This document shows positions 44,673 through 54,343 of a stretch of 64,000 nt of DNA, one piece after another. The notes below the pieces were generated by a model. That model saw only the letters and a list, made by a program, of their open reading frames with translations, was not told where the DNA came from and ran no database searches. The DNA is taken from positions 62,001 through 126,000 of the forward strand of contig CAIWFH010000042.1 of the NCBI GenBank assembly GCA_903911925.1, given 5' to 3'. The position numbers were made by a program, and so were the translations under genes. Within the stretch, counting starts at the first letter, position 1; every line of letters begins with the position of its first letter. This DNA comes from an uncultured Acidobacteriaceae bacterium. Its GTDB lineage: Bacteria > Acidobacteriota > Terriglobia > Terriglobales > Acidobacteriaceae.

Positions 44673-45763
44673 GCAGAAGACTTCTTCTTTCCTCCACGCG
44701 CAATCCGTCCTGTCGATGCACGCGCAACCAGTTTCGGCAGCGCATGATAAAGCCGGATCGGACCATTGTTGCCGGCCTGACGAACCCCGATCTCTTCAAG
44801 AACCCACTTTGACGCAAGCAGCCCCATCTCCTGCAAGGGTTGTTGAACGGTGGTTATTCCGGGCGTGGCGACCCTGGCCGGCAGCACGTCGTCGAAGCCG
44901 ATCACCGAGCAGTCCTCGGGAACTCTAACCCCAGCCTCGGCAAGCCCCCGAATTACGCCGAGAGCCGTCATGTCGTCGAAGGCCAAAACGGCGGTGAACG
45001 GCCGTCCCGCCTCCAGCAGTTGCCTGGCAGCCCGCAGGCCTCCTTCAAAGCCGAATGCCGAGTCTGTGAGGCGGGGAAGTTGCACAACCAGGCGCTGGTC
45101 CAGGACGATTCCGGCCTCCGCAGCCGCATGTTGCACGCCATTCCAGCGCGGCTCGCTATCGACCAGTTCTTCGGGTCCGCGAATGATCGCGATCTTGGTG
45201 TGTCCGAGTTTGGCCAGATGCGTGAGCGCCATGCCCCCGCCTATCTGGTTGTCAATAAGCATGGAACTGATGTTCATGGGCGTAAGGTCGCGGCCAATAA
45301 TGACGATGGGCACCTTGTTCTTCTCGATGTCGGCCAGCAGGTTGGTCTCCTCGAATATCCAGCTTGCGATAACGATTACCGCCTCGGCACGCCGTTCCAG
45401 GATCATCATCAAATAGCTGTCGAAGAGTTTGCGCCGGGTCTGCGCGTCCATCAAAAACGGGATGTAGTTGGACGGCTGAAGACCTGACTGGATTCCTTGA
45501 ACCAGGGGGATGCAAAAGGGGTCGGACAGATCGTAGGCCAGGACCGCGATGGTCTGGCTGTGGCGGCGGCGAAGAGAGCGGGCATAGGCGTCAGGATGGT
45601 AACCGAGTTGCAGTGCCATCTTGCGAATGCGCTCGCGGGTAGTGGAGGCAACATTCTTTGAGAGCGGCGCTTCGCTGAGCACAATGGAGACCGTCGAGAC
45701 GGAATAGCCGCACGCATGGGCAATGTCAAGCAAAGTGACGTGGCCGGATTTCTGCTGAGCCAC
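44669..45763 (-). CDS. LacI-family transcriptional regulator
   Basis: The 364-aa product has an N-terminal helix-turn-helix and hinge (VTLLDIAHACGYSVSTVSIVL, in part; MALQLGYHPDAYARSLRRR), then a periplasmic-binding-protein-like sensor (IAVLAYDLSDPFCIPLVQGI, VIIGRDLTPMNISSML, HTKIAIIRGPEEL, TAVLAFDDMTALGVIRGL, VIGFDDVLPARVATPGITTVQQP). It is flanked by the GH2 gene and the divergent Oar-like receptor; both have the palindrome TTCAAACGTTTGAA just after a promoter, so it probably represses both in the absence of a sugar. The recognition helix has Ile where Arg is common (TVSIVLS). The likely effector is a glucosamine-derived sugar. Confidence 0.92.
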   Translation of the reverse strand: MAQQKSGHVTLLDIAHACGYSVSTVSIVLSEAPLSKNVASTTRERIRKMALQLGYHPDAYARSLRRRHSQTIAVLAYDLSDPFCIPLVQGIQSGLQPSNYIPFLMDAQTRRKLFDSYLMMILERRAEAVIVIASWIFEETNLLADIEKNKVPIVIIGRDLTPMNISSMLIDNQIGGGMALTHLAKLGHTKIAIIRGPEELVDSEPRWNGVQHAAAEAGIVLDQRLVVQLPRLTDSAFGFEGGLRAARQLLEAGRPFTAVLAFDDMTALGVIRGLAEAGVRVPEDCSVIGFDDVLPARVATPGITTVQQPLQEMGLLASKWVLEEIGVRQAGNNGPIRLYHALPKLVARASTGRIARGGKKKSSA

Positions 45764-45892
45764 TGGAAGGCCTCCTTGCAGGCGTGCGCCGAGTCAACCG
45801 CTCCAACGCCATTGTTCCACAACCATCGAGGCATACAGAAACGGTCGAATTCGGCGGCGCTGGCCGGGCACGCCAGGGCGGATTCTTTCTCC

Positions 45893-45949
45893 TTGACAGC
45901 CGGAGGGAATAATCCTACATTATTTTCGCAAGGAGTTCAAACGTTTGAA
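45893..45949 (+). promoter_or_regulatory. Oar-like receptor promoter with LacI-type operator
   Basis: TTGACA (45893-45898), 17-base spacer, TACATT (45916-45921), then TTCAAACGTTTGAA (45936-45949), which starts 14 bases after the -10 and so covers the start of the transcript. The ATG of the receptor is 30 bases further. The order is the same as in the GH2 promoter. Confidence 0.82.
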
Positions 45950-45978
45950 TAGGGCATTTTTGCCCTGGAGGACTAGCC

Positions 45979-48900
45979 ATGATTACCCCAAAATCGCGGT
46001 CCGCGGCCGCCTGCATTCTCTTCTCCCTTGTGCTGGTTCCCTTCCTCTGCATCTCTGCTTTCTCCCAGCCAGGCAGGGGTTCTATCAGCGGTCTCGTCAC
46101 AGATCAGAGCGGCGCGATTGTGCCCGGCGCGAAGATTGTGGCCGAAGAAAAAGGCACCGGGACGAAGCTCACGTCGCTCACGACCGGAGCCGGCCTCTAC
46201 TCGTTTATCTCGCTCACCCCAGGGTCGTACCAGGTTACGGCTGAGGCCAAAGGATTCCGGTCGGTGGTGCGAAAGAACATCGTAGTGACTGTGGACCAGG
46301 TTTCCGCGGTGAACTTCAGCCTGCCCGTCGGCAGCGTCAATGAGGTAGTTACGGTAACCGAAGCCACTTCCCTCGTCGAGGCGAGCAACTCTACGGTAGG
46401 CCAACTGATTGCAGAGGAGACCATTGACCGGGTTCCGCTGCTGACCCGGAATGTATTTGACCTGGTCCAATTGAGCGCCGGCGTGACGCCGGCCAACGGA
46501 GCGCCAAACTCATCCAGCGCACAGGCAATTTCGAGCATCACCAGCGGCCGTCCGGGAGTGGACGTCTCTTCGTACACCATCAATGGTTCCATCGTCGGTT
46601 CGGTTTACTACATGGTGGATGGCAGTCCTCTTGGAATTGCAGAAAATAACGCTGGCGCTATCATTCCAGCCTTGGATATTCCGGAAGATGGAGTCGAGGA
46701 GACTCGCGTGGAAACGCAAAACACGCCGGCATCCTACCAGAGCGGCGGAGCTGGCGTAATCAGCGTGGTGAGCAAGTCGGGCACCAACCAGTTTCACGGC
46801 GATGCATTCGGAGTCTTCCGGCCTAATGTTTTAGCTGCAAACGAGTACTTCAACAAGCAGAGCCAGCTGAGCAATGACTCGCCCAACGTGGCTCCGTCCT
46901 ACTATCGCTACCAGGAGGGCGCAGCCATTGGCGGGCCCATCCTGCACAACAAGCTTTTCATTTTCGCGGATTACGAGGCGACGCAGCAGAAGCAGTTCGA
47001 CGGTTCGAATATCTTTACCGTGCCTACCAGCGCGGAACGTACCGGAGATTTCTCGGCAGACAGCTTCACCATCTATAACCCGCTCGTCCCGGACAATCCG
47101 GACGGAACGCGCCAGCCGTTTCTAAACAACAAGATCACCGATCCCAATCCGATTGCGGTAACGTTTCTCTCGCAGTTTCCCAAGTGCAACTTTCCCAACG
47201 CATCAACTTGCGACTCGGACACGACCGGAGCATTTAACAATCTCTACGTCCCCGGGCTCGATCCAGCTACGGCGCAGCGGTTCGACATCCGCACGGACTG
47301 GGTCCTGAGTGACCGCCAGCGGATCTTCGGACGATTCTCGTTTGACCGGCACTACAGTTCGCTGGTGAACGCGTTCAACAATATGTGGGATCTGAACTAT
47401 GCGCAGAACGTGACCAACGCGCGAAACCTCCTGGTCGCCGACGACATTACGTTGAATCAAAGTACGGTTCTTCAACTGCGCTACTCATTTACGCGCCATT
47501 ATGAGGATCAGGGCGGCGATCCAAAGCAGAATGGCTTCGACATCACTACGCTGGGATTCCCCTCATCGCTGGCCGATGAACAGGTTTACAAGACGTTGCC
47601 TTATGTAAATTTCTCGGATGCGGGGGGCGGTATCGGCGGCACAGCGAATTGGAACACGTTCATCTACGCGAGCGAGAACAACGACGTGAATGCCACAATC
47701 ACCAAGATGTGGGGCAAGCACGAGCTCTCGACGGGCTTCGAGTACATGAAGCGGTTTCTGAACGTAGGCCAACCGCCCGCTTCCTCGGGTGCCTATGTCT
47801 TTGACATTTCCGCAACCGATCAATCGGTAGGCTCGGCCGTGGGCGGCAGCGACTTTGCCTCATTTCTCGTTGGTATGGGAACGCCACCCGGCAGCGAAAG
47901 TTACAACTTCACCAAGGACCTCTTTGTGGCAGAGAGCAGCCCGTATTACGCAACATTCATCGAGGACACCTACCATTTGAACAAGGCCTTCACGGTCACC
48001 CTCGGCCTGCGGTGGGATATCTTCGGCGGGCGCACCGAGCGGCACAATCGCCTTGAATATTTCGACTCTGCAGCGACGGCCAATGCGGGCGGCGTTTCAT
48101 ACAAAGGCGCCGAAGTATATGTCGCCGGCGGCGACCGCTCTCCGTTCACAACGAACTTGAGCGACTTCGGCCCCCGGTTGGGATTCTCATGGCAGGCGGC
48201 CCAGCATCTGGTGTTGAGGGGAGGCGCCGGCTTCTACTATGGCCCGAGCCCGCAGATGGTAGGCAGCGCCTCGCTGAACAGTGACGGGTATTCGTCGGTC
48301 ACCAACTGGAACGCAACCTGCTTCAACGCAGATGGCAACACCGTTTACAACGGAACGGCGGCTTGTGTGGGATCTGATCCGGGAAGTCCCGCACCAAGTG
48401 CCACCGGCATTTACTCGCTCAGTAATCCCTTTCCCAATGGCGTTGTCGGACTGCTCAGTTCGCCTTCAGGGCTGACCAACAACCTGGGAACCACGCTGAA
48501 TACCATGTTCCACTCGCAGCGCACGCCCACCACCTACAACTTCAACTACGGCATGGAATACGAACTTCCGCACCAGGTGGTGGTGAGCGCCGGATACGTT
48601 GGCAGCCGCGGGCTCTTTGTGCCCATCGGCATGATCGACCTGAACGAACTGGACCTGGCGACGATCGCCAGCCATGGCGCTTCGCTCTGCGTCGATACCT
48701 CCGATCCAAGTTGCGCTACGGTGCCCAACGATTGGGCCGCGATTCAGCCGGCAACCAATGCGAATTATGGCGCCGCAACCGTGCCGTTGTGGGTGTCGCT
48801 GCAGCAGTTTCCCCAATTTGGAAGCGGCAGCTATGGCGCCGGGAATGGCGTGAATGTGCATGGCTATCCGGGCGGCGACTCCTCATACCACTCCCTGCAG

Positions 48901-49635
48901 ATGAAGGTGCAGAAGCGGCTCGCGCATCATTTCACAGCTCTGGCGACATACACCTTTGCCAAGCTGTTGACCGATGATGGCAACCCTCCGCTGGGCTTTG
49001 TTGGTTCGCATGGCGGCGCGCCGCAAGACTCGAAAGACCTCAAATACGAGCGCACCGTAAGTCCACAGGACGTGAAATACCAATTCACCGGACAGGTATC
49101 GTATGACTTGCCTTTTGGAAAAGGGCGAGGTGTGAACTTGAACGGCGCGGCAGACAGCATCGCCGGCGAGTGGACACTGAACGCGATCGCCTACGTGAGC
49201 TCGGGAATCCCGATCGCGTCTCCCACAGTGGGCGCGGGCATCTCGTATTTCAATCAACGGCCGAATCTGACCTGCGACCCTTCGAACGGCGCGCAGCACA
49301 CTGCATCCGCCTGGTTCAATTACAACTGCTTCGAGATACCGGCTAGCTCATTCCTGCCCGGAAGCGCGCCGGCGTATCTCGACCACGTTCGCACCATGGG
49401 AGCTCGAGATCTCGATATTTCGCTTTACAAGCACTTCTCCTTGGGCGGAGAACGCGATCTTCGCTTTGAGATTTCTTCCTATAACATCGCCAACCACGCG
49501 CAGCTTGGGATGCCTGGGACGCCAAGCATCACCGACGTGCTGTCGAACCCATCGGAGGCGGCGGTTTTCGGCCAGATCACGTCAACCGTAAACAGTCCCC
49601 GCCAATTCCAGTTTGGAGCGCGGTTTACCTTCTGA
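45979..49635 (+). CDS. Oar-like TonB-dependent receptor with carboxypeptidase-regulatory domain
   Basis: The 1218-aa product has a signal peptide (ending near AFSQP), a CarboxypepD-reg-like Ig domain at ~35-120 (SISGLVTDQSGAIVPGAKIV, GLYSFISLTPGSYQVTAEAKGF), a plug region (NSTVGQLIAEETIDRVPLL, VDVSSYTINGSIVGSVYYMVDG, in part) and a large beta barrel ending FQFGARFTF with terminal Phe. This layout is typical of acidobacterial outer-membrane receptors for glycans or peptides. Controlled with the GH2 enzyme by the LacI-type operator, it is a candidate importer of glucosamine oligomers. CTGGAGGACTAGCC before the ATG is the ribosome binding site. Confidence 0.92.
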   Translation: MITPKSRSAAACILFSLVLVPFLCISAFSQPGRGSISGLVTDQSGAIVPGAKIVAEEKGTGTKLTSLTTGAGLYSFISLTPGSYQVTAEAKGFRSVVRKNIVVTVDQVSAVNFSLPVGSVNEVVTVTEATSLVEASNSTVGQLIAEETIDRVPLLTRNVFDLVQLSAGVTPANGAPNSSSAQAISSITSGRPGVDVSSYTINGSIVGSVYYMVDGSPLGIAENNAGAIIPALDIPEDGVEETRVETQNTPASYQSGGAGVISVVSKSGTNQFHGDAFGVFRPNVLAANEYFNKQSQLSNDSPNVAPSYYRYQEGAAIGGPILHNKLFIFADYEATQQKQFDGSNIFTVPTSAERTGDFSADSFTIYNPLVPDNPDGTRQPFLNNKITDPNPIAVTFLSQFPKCNFPNASTCDSDTTGAFNNLYVPGLDPATAQRFDIRTDWVLSDRQRIFGRFSFDRHYSSLVNAFNNMWDLNYAQNVTNARNLLVADDITLNQSTVLQLRYSFTRHYEDQGGDPKQNGFDITTLGFPSSLADEQVYKTLPYVNFSDAGGGIGGTANWNTFIYASENNDVNATITKMWGKHELSTGFEYMKRFLNVGQPPASSGAYVFDISATDQSVGSAVGGSDFASFLVGMGTPPGSESYNFTKDLFVAESSPYYATFIEDTYHLNKAFTVTLGLRWDIFGGRTERHNRLEYFDSAATANAGGVSYKGAEVYVAGGDRSPFTTNLSDFGPRLGFSWQAAQHLVLRGGAGFYYGPSPQMVGSASLNSDGYSSVTNWNATCFNADGNTVYNGTAACVGSDPGSPAPSATGIYSLSNPFPNGVVGLLSSPSGLTNNLGTTLNTMFHSQRTPTTYNFNYGMEYELPHQVVVSAGYVGSRGLFVPIGMIDLNELDLATIASHGASLCVDTSDPSCATVPNDWAAIQPATNANYGAATVPLWVSLQQFPQFGSGSYGAGNGVNVHGYPGGDSSYHSLQMKVQKRLAHHFTALATYTFAKLLTDDGNPPLGFVGSHGGAPQDSKDLKYERTVSPQDVKYQFTGQVSYDLPFGKGRGVNLNGAADSIAGEWTLNAIAYVSSGIPIASPTVGAGISYFNQRPNLTCDPSNGAQHTASAWFNYNCFEIPASSFLPGSAPAYLDHVRTMGARDLDISLYKHFSLGGERDLRFEISSYNIANHAQLGMPGTPSITDVLSNPSEAAVFGQITSTVNSPRQFQFGARFTF

Positions 49636-49720
49636 CCGCAGTCCATACCAGGCTTCCTACTTCGGCGGCCGGTAGCCAAGGCGATCTAAATCCATGAAAA
49701 CGAAGGAAGTGGAGATTTAA

Positions 49721-49797
49721 TGGTAGGCGAGGCGGGGATCGAACCCACAACCCCCGGCTTAGAAGGCCGGTGCTCTATCCAATTGAGCTACTCGCCC
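49721..49797 (-). tRNA. tRNA-Arg (anticodon TCT)
   Basis: The 77-base minus-strand cloverleaf has acceptor GGGCGAG/CTCGCCT, D stem GCTC/GAGC, anticodon stem CCGGC/GCCGG with loop CTTCTAA, a five-base variable loop, T arm GTGGG-TTCGATC-CCCGC and encoded CCA. Anticodon TCT reads AGA. It lies between the receptor gene and a hypothetical gene. Confidence 0.97.
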
Positions 49798-49805
49798 GTG
49801 CTTTC

Positions 49806-50357
49806 TCATTGTAGCTTTGAAACGGCAGTTGCGGGAGGGACGGCGGACGGAATTACATCGGCAAATGCAGCCATGAGGGCCGCAAGCGCACAGGCGGCGT
49901 CAGATTGGTCGCTGCCCGAGGCTGCAAGGTAGGCCGTGATGCCAAATCCTTCGGACTCACCCGCAAAAGCCTGCCGGACTACAAATTCAACACGGCATTG
50001 CGGAGCCGAGACCGGACCCAGGCAAGCCACCCATTGCAGGCAAAAGGCCTCTGCCTGCTCCCATCTGAGAAAGACCGCGCTCTGAACCGGAAGCAAGTCA
50101 ACATAGCAAGCCAGGCCGCTTTGGCACCCCGCTTCGAGTTCCTCCATTTCCTGTTCCCACCTATCGCATTTTGAAGTCCAGAGCGGCGAGGTTTCTCCAT
50201 TGAGGGTGAGTAGCAACGCGGCAAGTGGCGCAAATGCGGCTGCCTCCTGAATCTCTCCCACGCGTTCCGGGCTCCGGCGGAGGTCGACAAAACCCGGCCA
50301 GAGAGCTTCAATAACCGGCGCGCCGCCTCCTATTTCGACATCACATTCAGCGTCCAT
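49806..50357 (-). CDS. Hypothetical protein, 183 aa
   Basis: The product starts MDAECDVEIGGGAPVIEALWPGFVDLRRSPERVGEIQ; the residues LWPGFVDLRRSPE and the later pattern VEFVVRQAFAGES suggest a GNAT-like or N-acyltransferase-like strand-helix layout, but no diagnostic motif is seen, so no function is given. No signal peptide or membrane helix. Its ATG overlaps the end of the alpha/beta hydrolase gene by eleven bases, showing coupled expression with it. The 3' end is nine bases from the tRNA. Confidence 0.65.
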   Translation of the reverse strand: MDAECDVEIGGGAPVIEALWPGFVDLRRSPERVGEIQEAAAFAPLAALLLTLNGETSPLWTSKCDRWEQEMEELEAGCQSGLACYVDLLPVQSAVFLRWEQAEAFCLQWVACLGPVSAPQCRVEFVVRQAFAGESEGFGITAYLAASGSDQSDAACALAALMAAFADVIPSAVPPATAVSKLQ

Positions 50358-51453
50358 TTCCGGTCCTGGCGAAAGGTTGCAGGTAGCGCATTACGCCAGC
50401 TTCTGCCCAATGAATCTCGTCCTTCTTGTCGCGCGACAGATAAGCGCAATGACCTCCGTGGAGCGTCTCAACAAAGTCGATACACGGGTTGTCAAGCAGC
50501 TTGGCTCGCGTTTCCGGCAGCAAGCGGATGAAAGGATCGTCCTGTGCATGGAGGATGAGCGTGGGCACGGCGATGCGCTCAACCACGCGGGCAGCGGCCG
50601 CGCGATGGTAGTAGTCGTCCGCGCCCTTGAACCCCCAGTAACGGGAGAGAATCTTCTCGTCGAACTGGCGGATGGAGCGCACCGGACCCATCTCTTTAAG
50701 TTCGTCTGCCCGGTAGATATCGGGGAACAATTCCGACTTGCGACGCAAGCGCGCCATCAGCCCCTGAAGAAACCTCCACTCATAAGGGCGGTTGGCGGGT
50801 TCATGCAGAGCGTCCGCTCCGGGGGCCAGGTCGATGGCCGGACAAACCGCGGCAACTGCGCAAAGGGGATGCTGGCCGCCCCACTCGCCCGCGAGTTTGA
50901 GTACCAGGTTACCCCCCATCGAATAGCCGACCAGCGCAACTCTTTGTAACCCGAAAAGGCCTGTGAAATGGCGGAGCACTACGCCAACATCGCCGGAAAG
51001 CCCGGAGTGGTAAAGGGTGGGCGTCAGCGCCTCAGTCCCCCCGCAGTTGCGCATGTTCATGCGGATAACATTGCAGCCGGCGGCCCAGGCCCGTGCAGTG
51101 ATGGCCCGAATGTAGCGGGAGCCAGAGGAACCTTCGAGCCCGTGCACCAGCAGGAGCGTGAGCCGCGAAGGACGTATTCCTTCAGGCTGCCAATGGCAAT
51201 GGCACAGTACTCTGCTTCCGTCGGAGGGGTCCACTTCAACTGTCACGGCTGCCGACTCAAGCAGGAAGGCGGGGCGCGGAAAGTAGTTGGCCACGATGGT
51301 CTGCAGATGGCCATTGGCCAGGCCGCGACATGGCACAAACGGCCGCAAACCGGCTGGCAAGCCTGTGATCCAGTGGTCAGATTCTGCGTTTTCAGGAATC
51401 TTGATGTTCACGGAGTCTCGACAAAGGGGCGCTTGCGGTTGCAATCCGTGCAA
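50347..51453 (-). CDS. YheT-type alpha/beta hydrolase
   Basis: The 368-aa product has the YheT/ABHD1-3 pattern: a leader FVPCRGLANGHLQTIVANYFPRP (in part), LLVHGLEGSSGSRYIRAI (oxyanion region), RMNMRNCGGTE, the nucleophile Ser in LVGYSMGGNLVLKLAGEW, Asp in LHAQDDPFIR and His in LHGGHCAYLS. Members hydrolyse lipids or esters; the physiological substrate in bacteria is not known. The stop overlaps the start of the downstream hypothetical gene by eleven bases. A later internal start could remove the first ~20 variable residues. Confidence 0.87.
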   Translation of the reverse strand: MHGLQPQAPLCRDSVNIKIPENAESDHWITGLPAGLRPFVPCRGLANGHLQTIVANYFPRPAFLLESAAVTVEVDPSDGSRVLCHCHWQPEGIRPSRLTLLLVHGLEGSSGSRYIRAITARAWAAGCNVIRMNMRNCGGTEALTPTLYHSGLSGDVGVVLRHFTGLFGLQRVALVGYSMGGNLVLKLAGEWGGQHPLCAVAAVCPAIDLAPGADALHEPANRPYEWRFLQGLMARLRRKSELFPDIYRADELKEMGPVRSIRQFDEKILSRYWGFKGADDYYHRAAAARVVERIAVPTLILHAQDDPFIRLLPETRAKLLDNPCIDFVETLHGGHCAYLSRDKKDEIHWAEAGVMRYLQPFARTGNGR

Positions 51454-51800
51454 ATTGGAGCCGGAGGCGGGCCGTCGAACTTTACCTTACTGCAAGTTAC
51501 AGATTACACGTTGCCGAGGCTGCCAACAACAACGCAAATGGCCGCAGACAAAAACGCTCAGCGGAAGTGTTCCTCTGCGAATGACTGAACCAACAGGCTG
51601 ACAAAAAACCGATGACGTCCCCGCCGTGGCAATCAAAGAACCGCCTGAACAAGACGAGAATACGACCGGAACTCCGCAAAGCAGAGAGTCGCCGGTCGCA
51701 GAGCACTCGATGCAAGTGCCTGAACCGGATAGAACGCGTAAACGCAGGTGACGGTTCAAGAATCTCTGAACCTGAAGCGATCAGTGCCAGACATCCAACT
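51454..51800. other. Intergenic region, no gene recognised
   Basis: About 347 bases between two minus-strand genes. Frames on both strands are short and overlap one another without protein-like content. It should contain the promoter of the hydrolase operon. No clear hairpin with a T tract was found for the transporter gene that ends at 51801. Confidence 0.45.
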
Positions 51801-53033
51801 CTAGCTGGGGTTCGCGGTTTCAATCGAAGCTTGAGAACCTGAGCGGAATGACATGCTTATCGCAACGGCCGCGGCAATTGAACAGGCGATCGCGTAGACC
51901 AGAACTGCGCTGCCAAGCGACCCCATCGTGCTCTTCAGGAACAGGATCGTCAACGGACTGAAAAACTGCCCCAGGAAAAAGCTGGCCTGCCAGACACCTG
52001 TGCCGCTTGCCCGGACTGCGGGAGTGAGCTTCGAAATGGCCCATGTGATGAGCGTAGGCAGGGCCATGCCCGAGCCGATTCCATTGATGGCCGCACCAAC
52101 CTCCGTGAAAACGAAGCCGTGTGAAAGCGCGAGAGCAAAGAATCCGATTGCCGAGAACGCAAAGCTCACGGCCAGCTTTCCCGCCACCGGCAAGGGCAGC
52201 AGCTTGAAAAGCGCCGAGCCCAACGCCATGAATAAGACGGCGATGGCAGCTGCCAGGCCGATCGTGCCCGGAGAGGTAACGCCGCGCTCGGAAAGAATGA
52301 AGCTCAGTTGAATAATCACCACATAGAAGGCCATGCTGGCAAAGACCGTGATGAGGCAGATCAACGCAACAGGGCCCCAGTGAAACTTCTCGTCTGCGGA
52401 ACTCGCTCGATCTGAAGCCGCGGCCTGGTCCCCGTCCTGAGCGGTCAGCGACCAGGTTTTGAATACCAGAATCGGAAACAGGATGAAAGCCACGGCATTC
52501 AAAGCAAATGTCAGGCGCCAGTTGAACTGACCCAGCATTCCGCCCAGTACAACCGCGACCATCGCGGCAAGCCCGGCCCCGGCCGTGTTGATGGCAAACC
52601 ACCGGTCCCGCACGTCGCCCTGAAAATACTCCGCCAACAGCGCCGCGCTGCAGGTCATGATGATCGCTCCCGCGATTCCCAACAGGGCGCGCGTGACCAG
52701 AATGCTCATCAGTGAATCCAGCAGGATGGGCGCACATCCGAGGAAGCCATAAACTCCAACGCCGAACAGGAAAACGCGACGAGTGCCGAAACGATCAGCC
52801 AGCAATCCTGCGGGAATAGCGCAAATCGCAATAAAGAGCGCCGGCAGAGTTGCTACCAGTGAGACTCCCACCGCGACGTGAGGATCGGTTTGAAAACTCT
52901 CAGCAATCCTGGGCAAAACAGGAGCCAACATCGCCGCGGCGATTGCTGCAAGCCAGCTTGCCGCGTTGATCGTCCAGCCCTGCATTGCGCCGGCCCTCTT
53001 GCCCACTAATGGAGAAATGCTTGTCGTTGACAT
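51801..53033 (-). CDS. MFS transporter
   Basis: The 410-aa product (ATG at 53033 after AAGGATTCG) has about twelve hydrophobic helices. PAGLLADRFGTRRVFLFGVGVY, in part, is the A-motif loop between helices 2 and 3; ALLGIAGAIIMTCSAALLAEYF is a helix typical of drug:proton antiporter-like members. A long central cytoplasmic loop contains SDRASSADEKFHW. The cargo is unknown; an efflux role is as likely as uptake. It is transcribed alone, divergently from the corrinoid cluster after a 578-base gap. Confidence 0.8.
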   Translation of the reverse strand: MSTTSISPLVGKRAGAMQGWTINAASWLAAIAAAMLAPVLPRIAESFQTDPHVAVGVSLVATLPALFIAICAIPAGLLADRFGTRRVFLFGVGVYGFLGCAPILLDSLMSILVTRALLGIAGAIIMTCSAALLAEYFQGDVRDRWFAINTAGAGLAAMVAVVLGGMLGQFNWRLTFALNAVAFILFPILVFKTWSLTAQDGDQAAASDRASSADEKFHWGPVALICLITVFASMAFYVVIIQLSFILSERGVTSPGTIGLAAAIAVLFMALGSALFKLLPLPVAGKLAVSFAFSAIGFFALALSHGFVFTEVGAAINGIGSGMALPTLITWAISKLTPAVRASGTGVWQASFFLGQFFSPLTILFLKSTMGSLGSAVLVYAIACSIAAAVAISMSFRSGSQASIETANPS

Positions 53034-53611
53034 CGAATCCTTATTCGCCTTTTCGCAGGCATAACAGTTTCCACTTGAGTCAGGTTGTTGCGAGCGCTTC
53101 ACTCGAAACGCATTCCACACACAACCCGCTGTTCCGAAACGCCGCTTCGGTAATTAAGCACAATCCCGCGCAACATGCAGCTTTGAGCATATGCGGGCCA
53201 AATCATCCAAAGAGAACTGCCTTTGATACCGAACCCGGCAACGTTCACTTCTTCGCCAGGGTCTATCAATACACGCAGGCGCAAATTCGCTTTGAGCGCA
53301 ACGTAAAGCTGTATCTCTTGTCTTGGCGGGAGCATAGTCAATCTCGGATGGATGCGGAAATACTTTGTTTGGAATGTAATCCAACCTTCGAGCTATGGAT
53401 GGAGTCGCAACTCGGCGCAATCGATAGACGGTGCAGACCAGCGCAAAAAAGTTCCTTGGTGGTGCGCTGATATGCGATATTGTGATTGTTCCCGACCTTT
53501 TTGGATATTTGGAGGATTGCAGAGAGCATAACGTCCACAATGTTCGCCGTTTGATACATCCAAGACCTCTCAGCAACCTCATACCGAGCACGCCACGAAG
53601 GAGTTCGGTCG
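53034..53611. other. Long intergenic region before the corrinoid cluster
   Basis: 578 bases with only short, mutually overlapping frames on both strands. It is less GC-rich than its neighbours (for example TGATATGCGATATTGTGATTG near 53471). I looked for a cobalamin-riboswitch-like core and saw none that is convincing. It could hold a decayed gene or a regulatory leader for the DUF1638 gene. Confidence 0.4.
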
Positions 53612-54343
53612 ATGCCGATGTCCAAAGAAATGAAAGGTGCCGTAGTGCCAGATCCGAAACAACCAGATCGACCTCCCTCCGCGCGGCCAGCGAAGCTCAT
53701 TTGCTGCCGCGTGATGATTGACGAACTCATGCCCTTCCTGCCCGAAGGAACCGCGACTGAAGTGGTGGAAATCAGCCTCCATATTCACCCCGACCAACTG
53801 CGGGAGCACCTTCAGAGAGCCATCGACGCCTCTGACGGAATCTACGATCCTATCTTTCTCGGCTACGGGCTTTGTTCCAAGGCTGTCGTTGGACTGGTCG
53901 CACGCAACTCTCGGCTGGTCATCCCCAAGACAGACGATTGCATCGAGCTCTTTCTCGGTTCAAGACAGGCTCGCATCGATCAACTCGCCAGCGAACCTGG
54001 AACCTTCTTTCTCACGCAAGGCTATATCGGCGACGGCGCGTCCATGGTTTTTTCTGAGCATGAACGGGCCGTGGCGCGTTACGGAGAGGAACGCGCCGAG
54101 CGGCTGATCCAGACCATGATGAGCCACTACAAGCGCCTGGTTTACATCCGTACCGCCCACGCCACATCGCTAGAGTCGGACCGCGAATACGCGCACGCCA
54201 TGGCCGCACGCTTCCGGCTTCGCTACGAGGAAATGGACGGCACTTCGGAGTGGCTAGGCCAATTGATCGCCGGAAATTGGGATGATCGCTTTGTTTTGGT
54301 GGGACCTGGCGAGCGGCTCGAACTTCGGCACTTTACAGATTGA
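53612..54343 (+). CDS. DUF1638 protein of corrinoid methyltransferase loci
   Basis: The 243-aa product has the DUF1638 pattern after a variable ~28-residue leader: KLICCRVMIDELMPFLPEG, DPIFLGYGLCSKAVVGL, RLVIPKTDDCIELFLGS and GTFFLTQGYIGDG. Paired cysteines (C31, C32) and C87/C109 might bind a metal. This family is often next to corrinoid methyltransferase genes, and its biochemical role is not established. AAGGAG lies nine bases before the ATG. It is followed after 200 bases by the corrinoid protein gene on the same strand. Confidence 0.82.
   Translation: MPMSKEMKGAVVPDPKQPDRPPSARPAKLICCRVMIDELMPFLPEGTATEVVEISLHIHPDQLREHLQRAIDASDGIYDPIFLGYGLCSKAVVGLVARNSRLVIPKTDDCIELFLGSRQARIDQLASEPGTFFLTQGYIGDGASMVFSEHERAVARYGEERAERLIQTMMSHYKRLVYIRTAHATSLESDREYAHAMAARFRLRYEEMDGTSEWLGQLIAGNWDDRFVLVGPGERLELRHFTD

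Noticed and set aside
53034..53611. Possible cobalamin riboswitch upstream of the corrinoid operon
   Set aside because: No conserved B12-box-like core or matching helices could be made out by eye; a covariance search would settle it.
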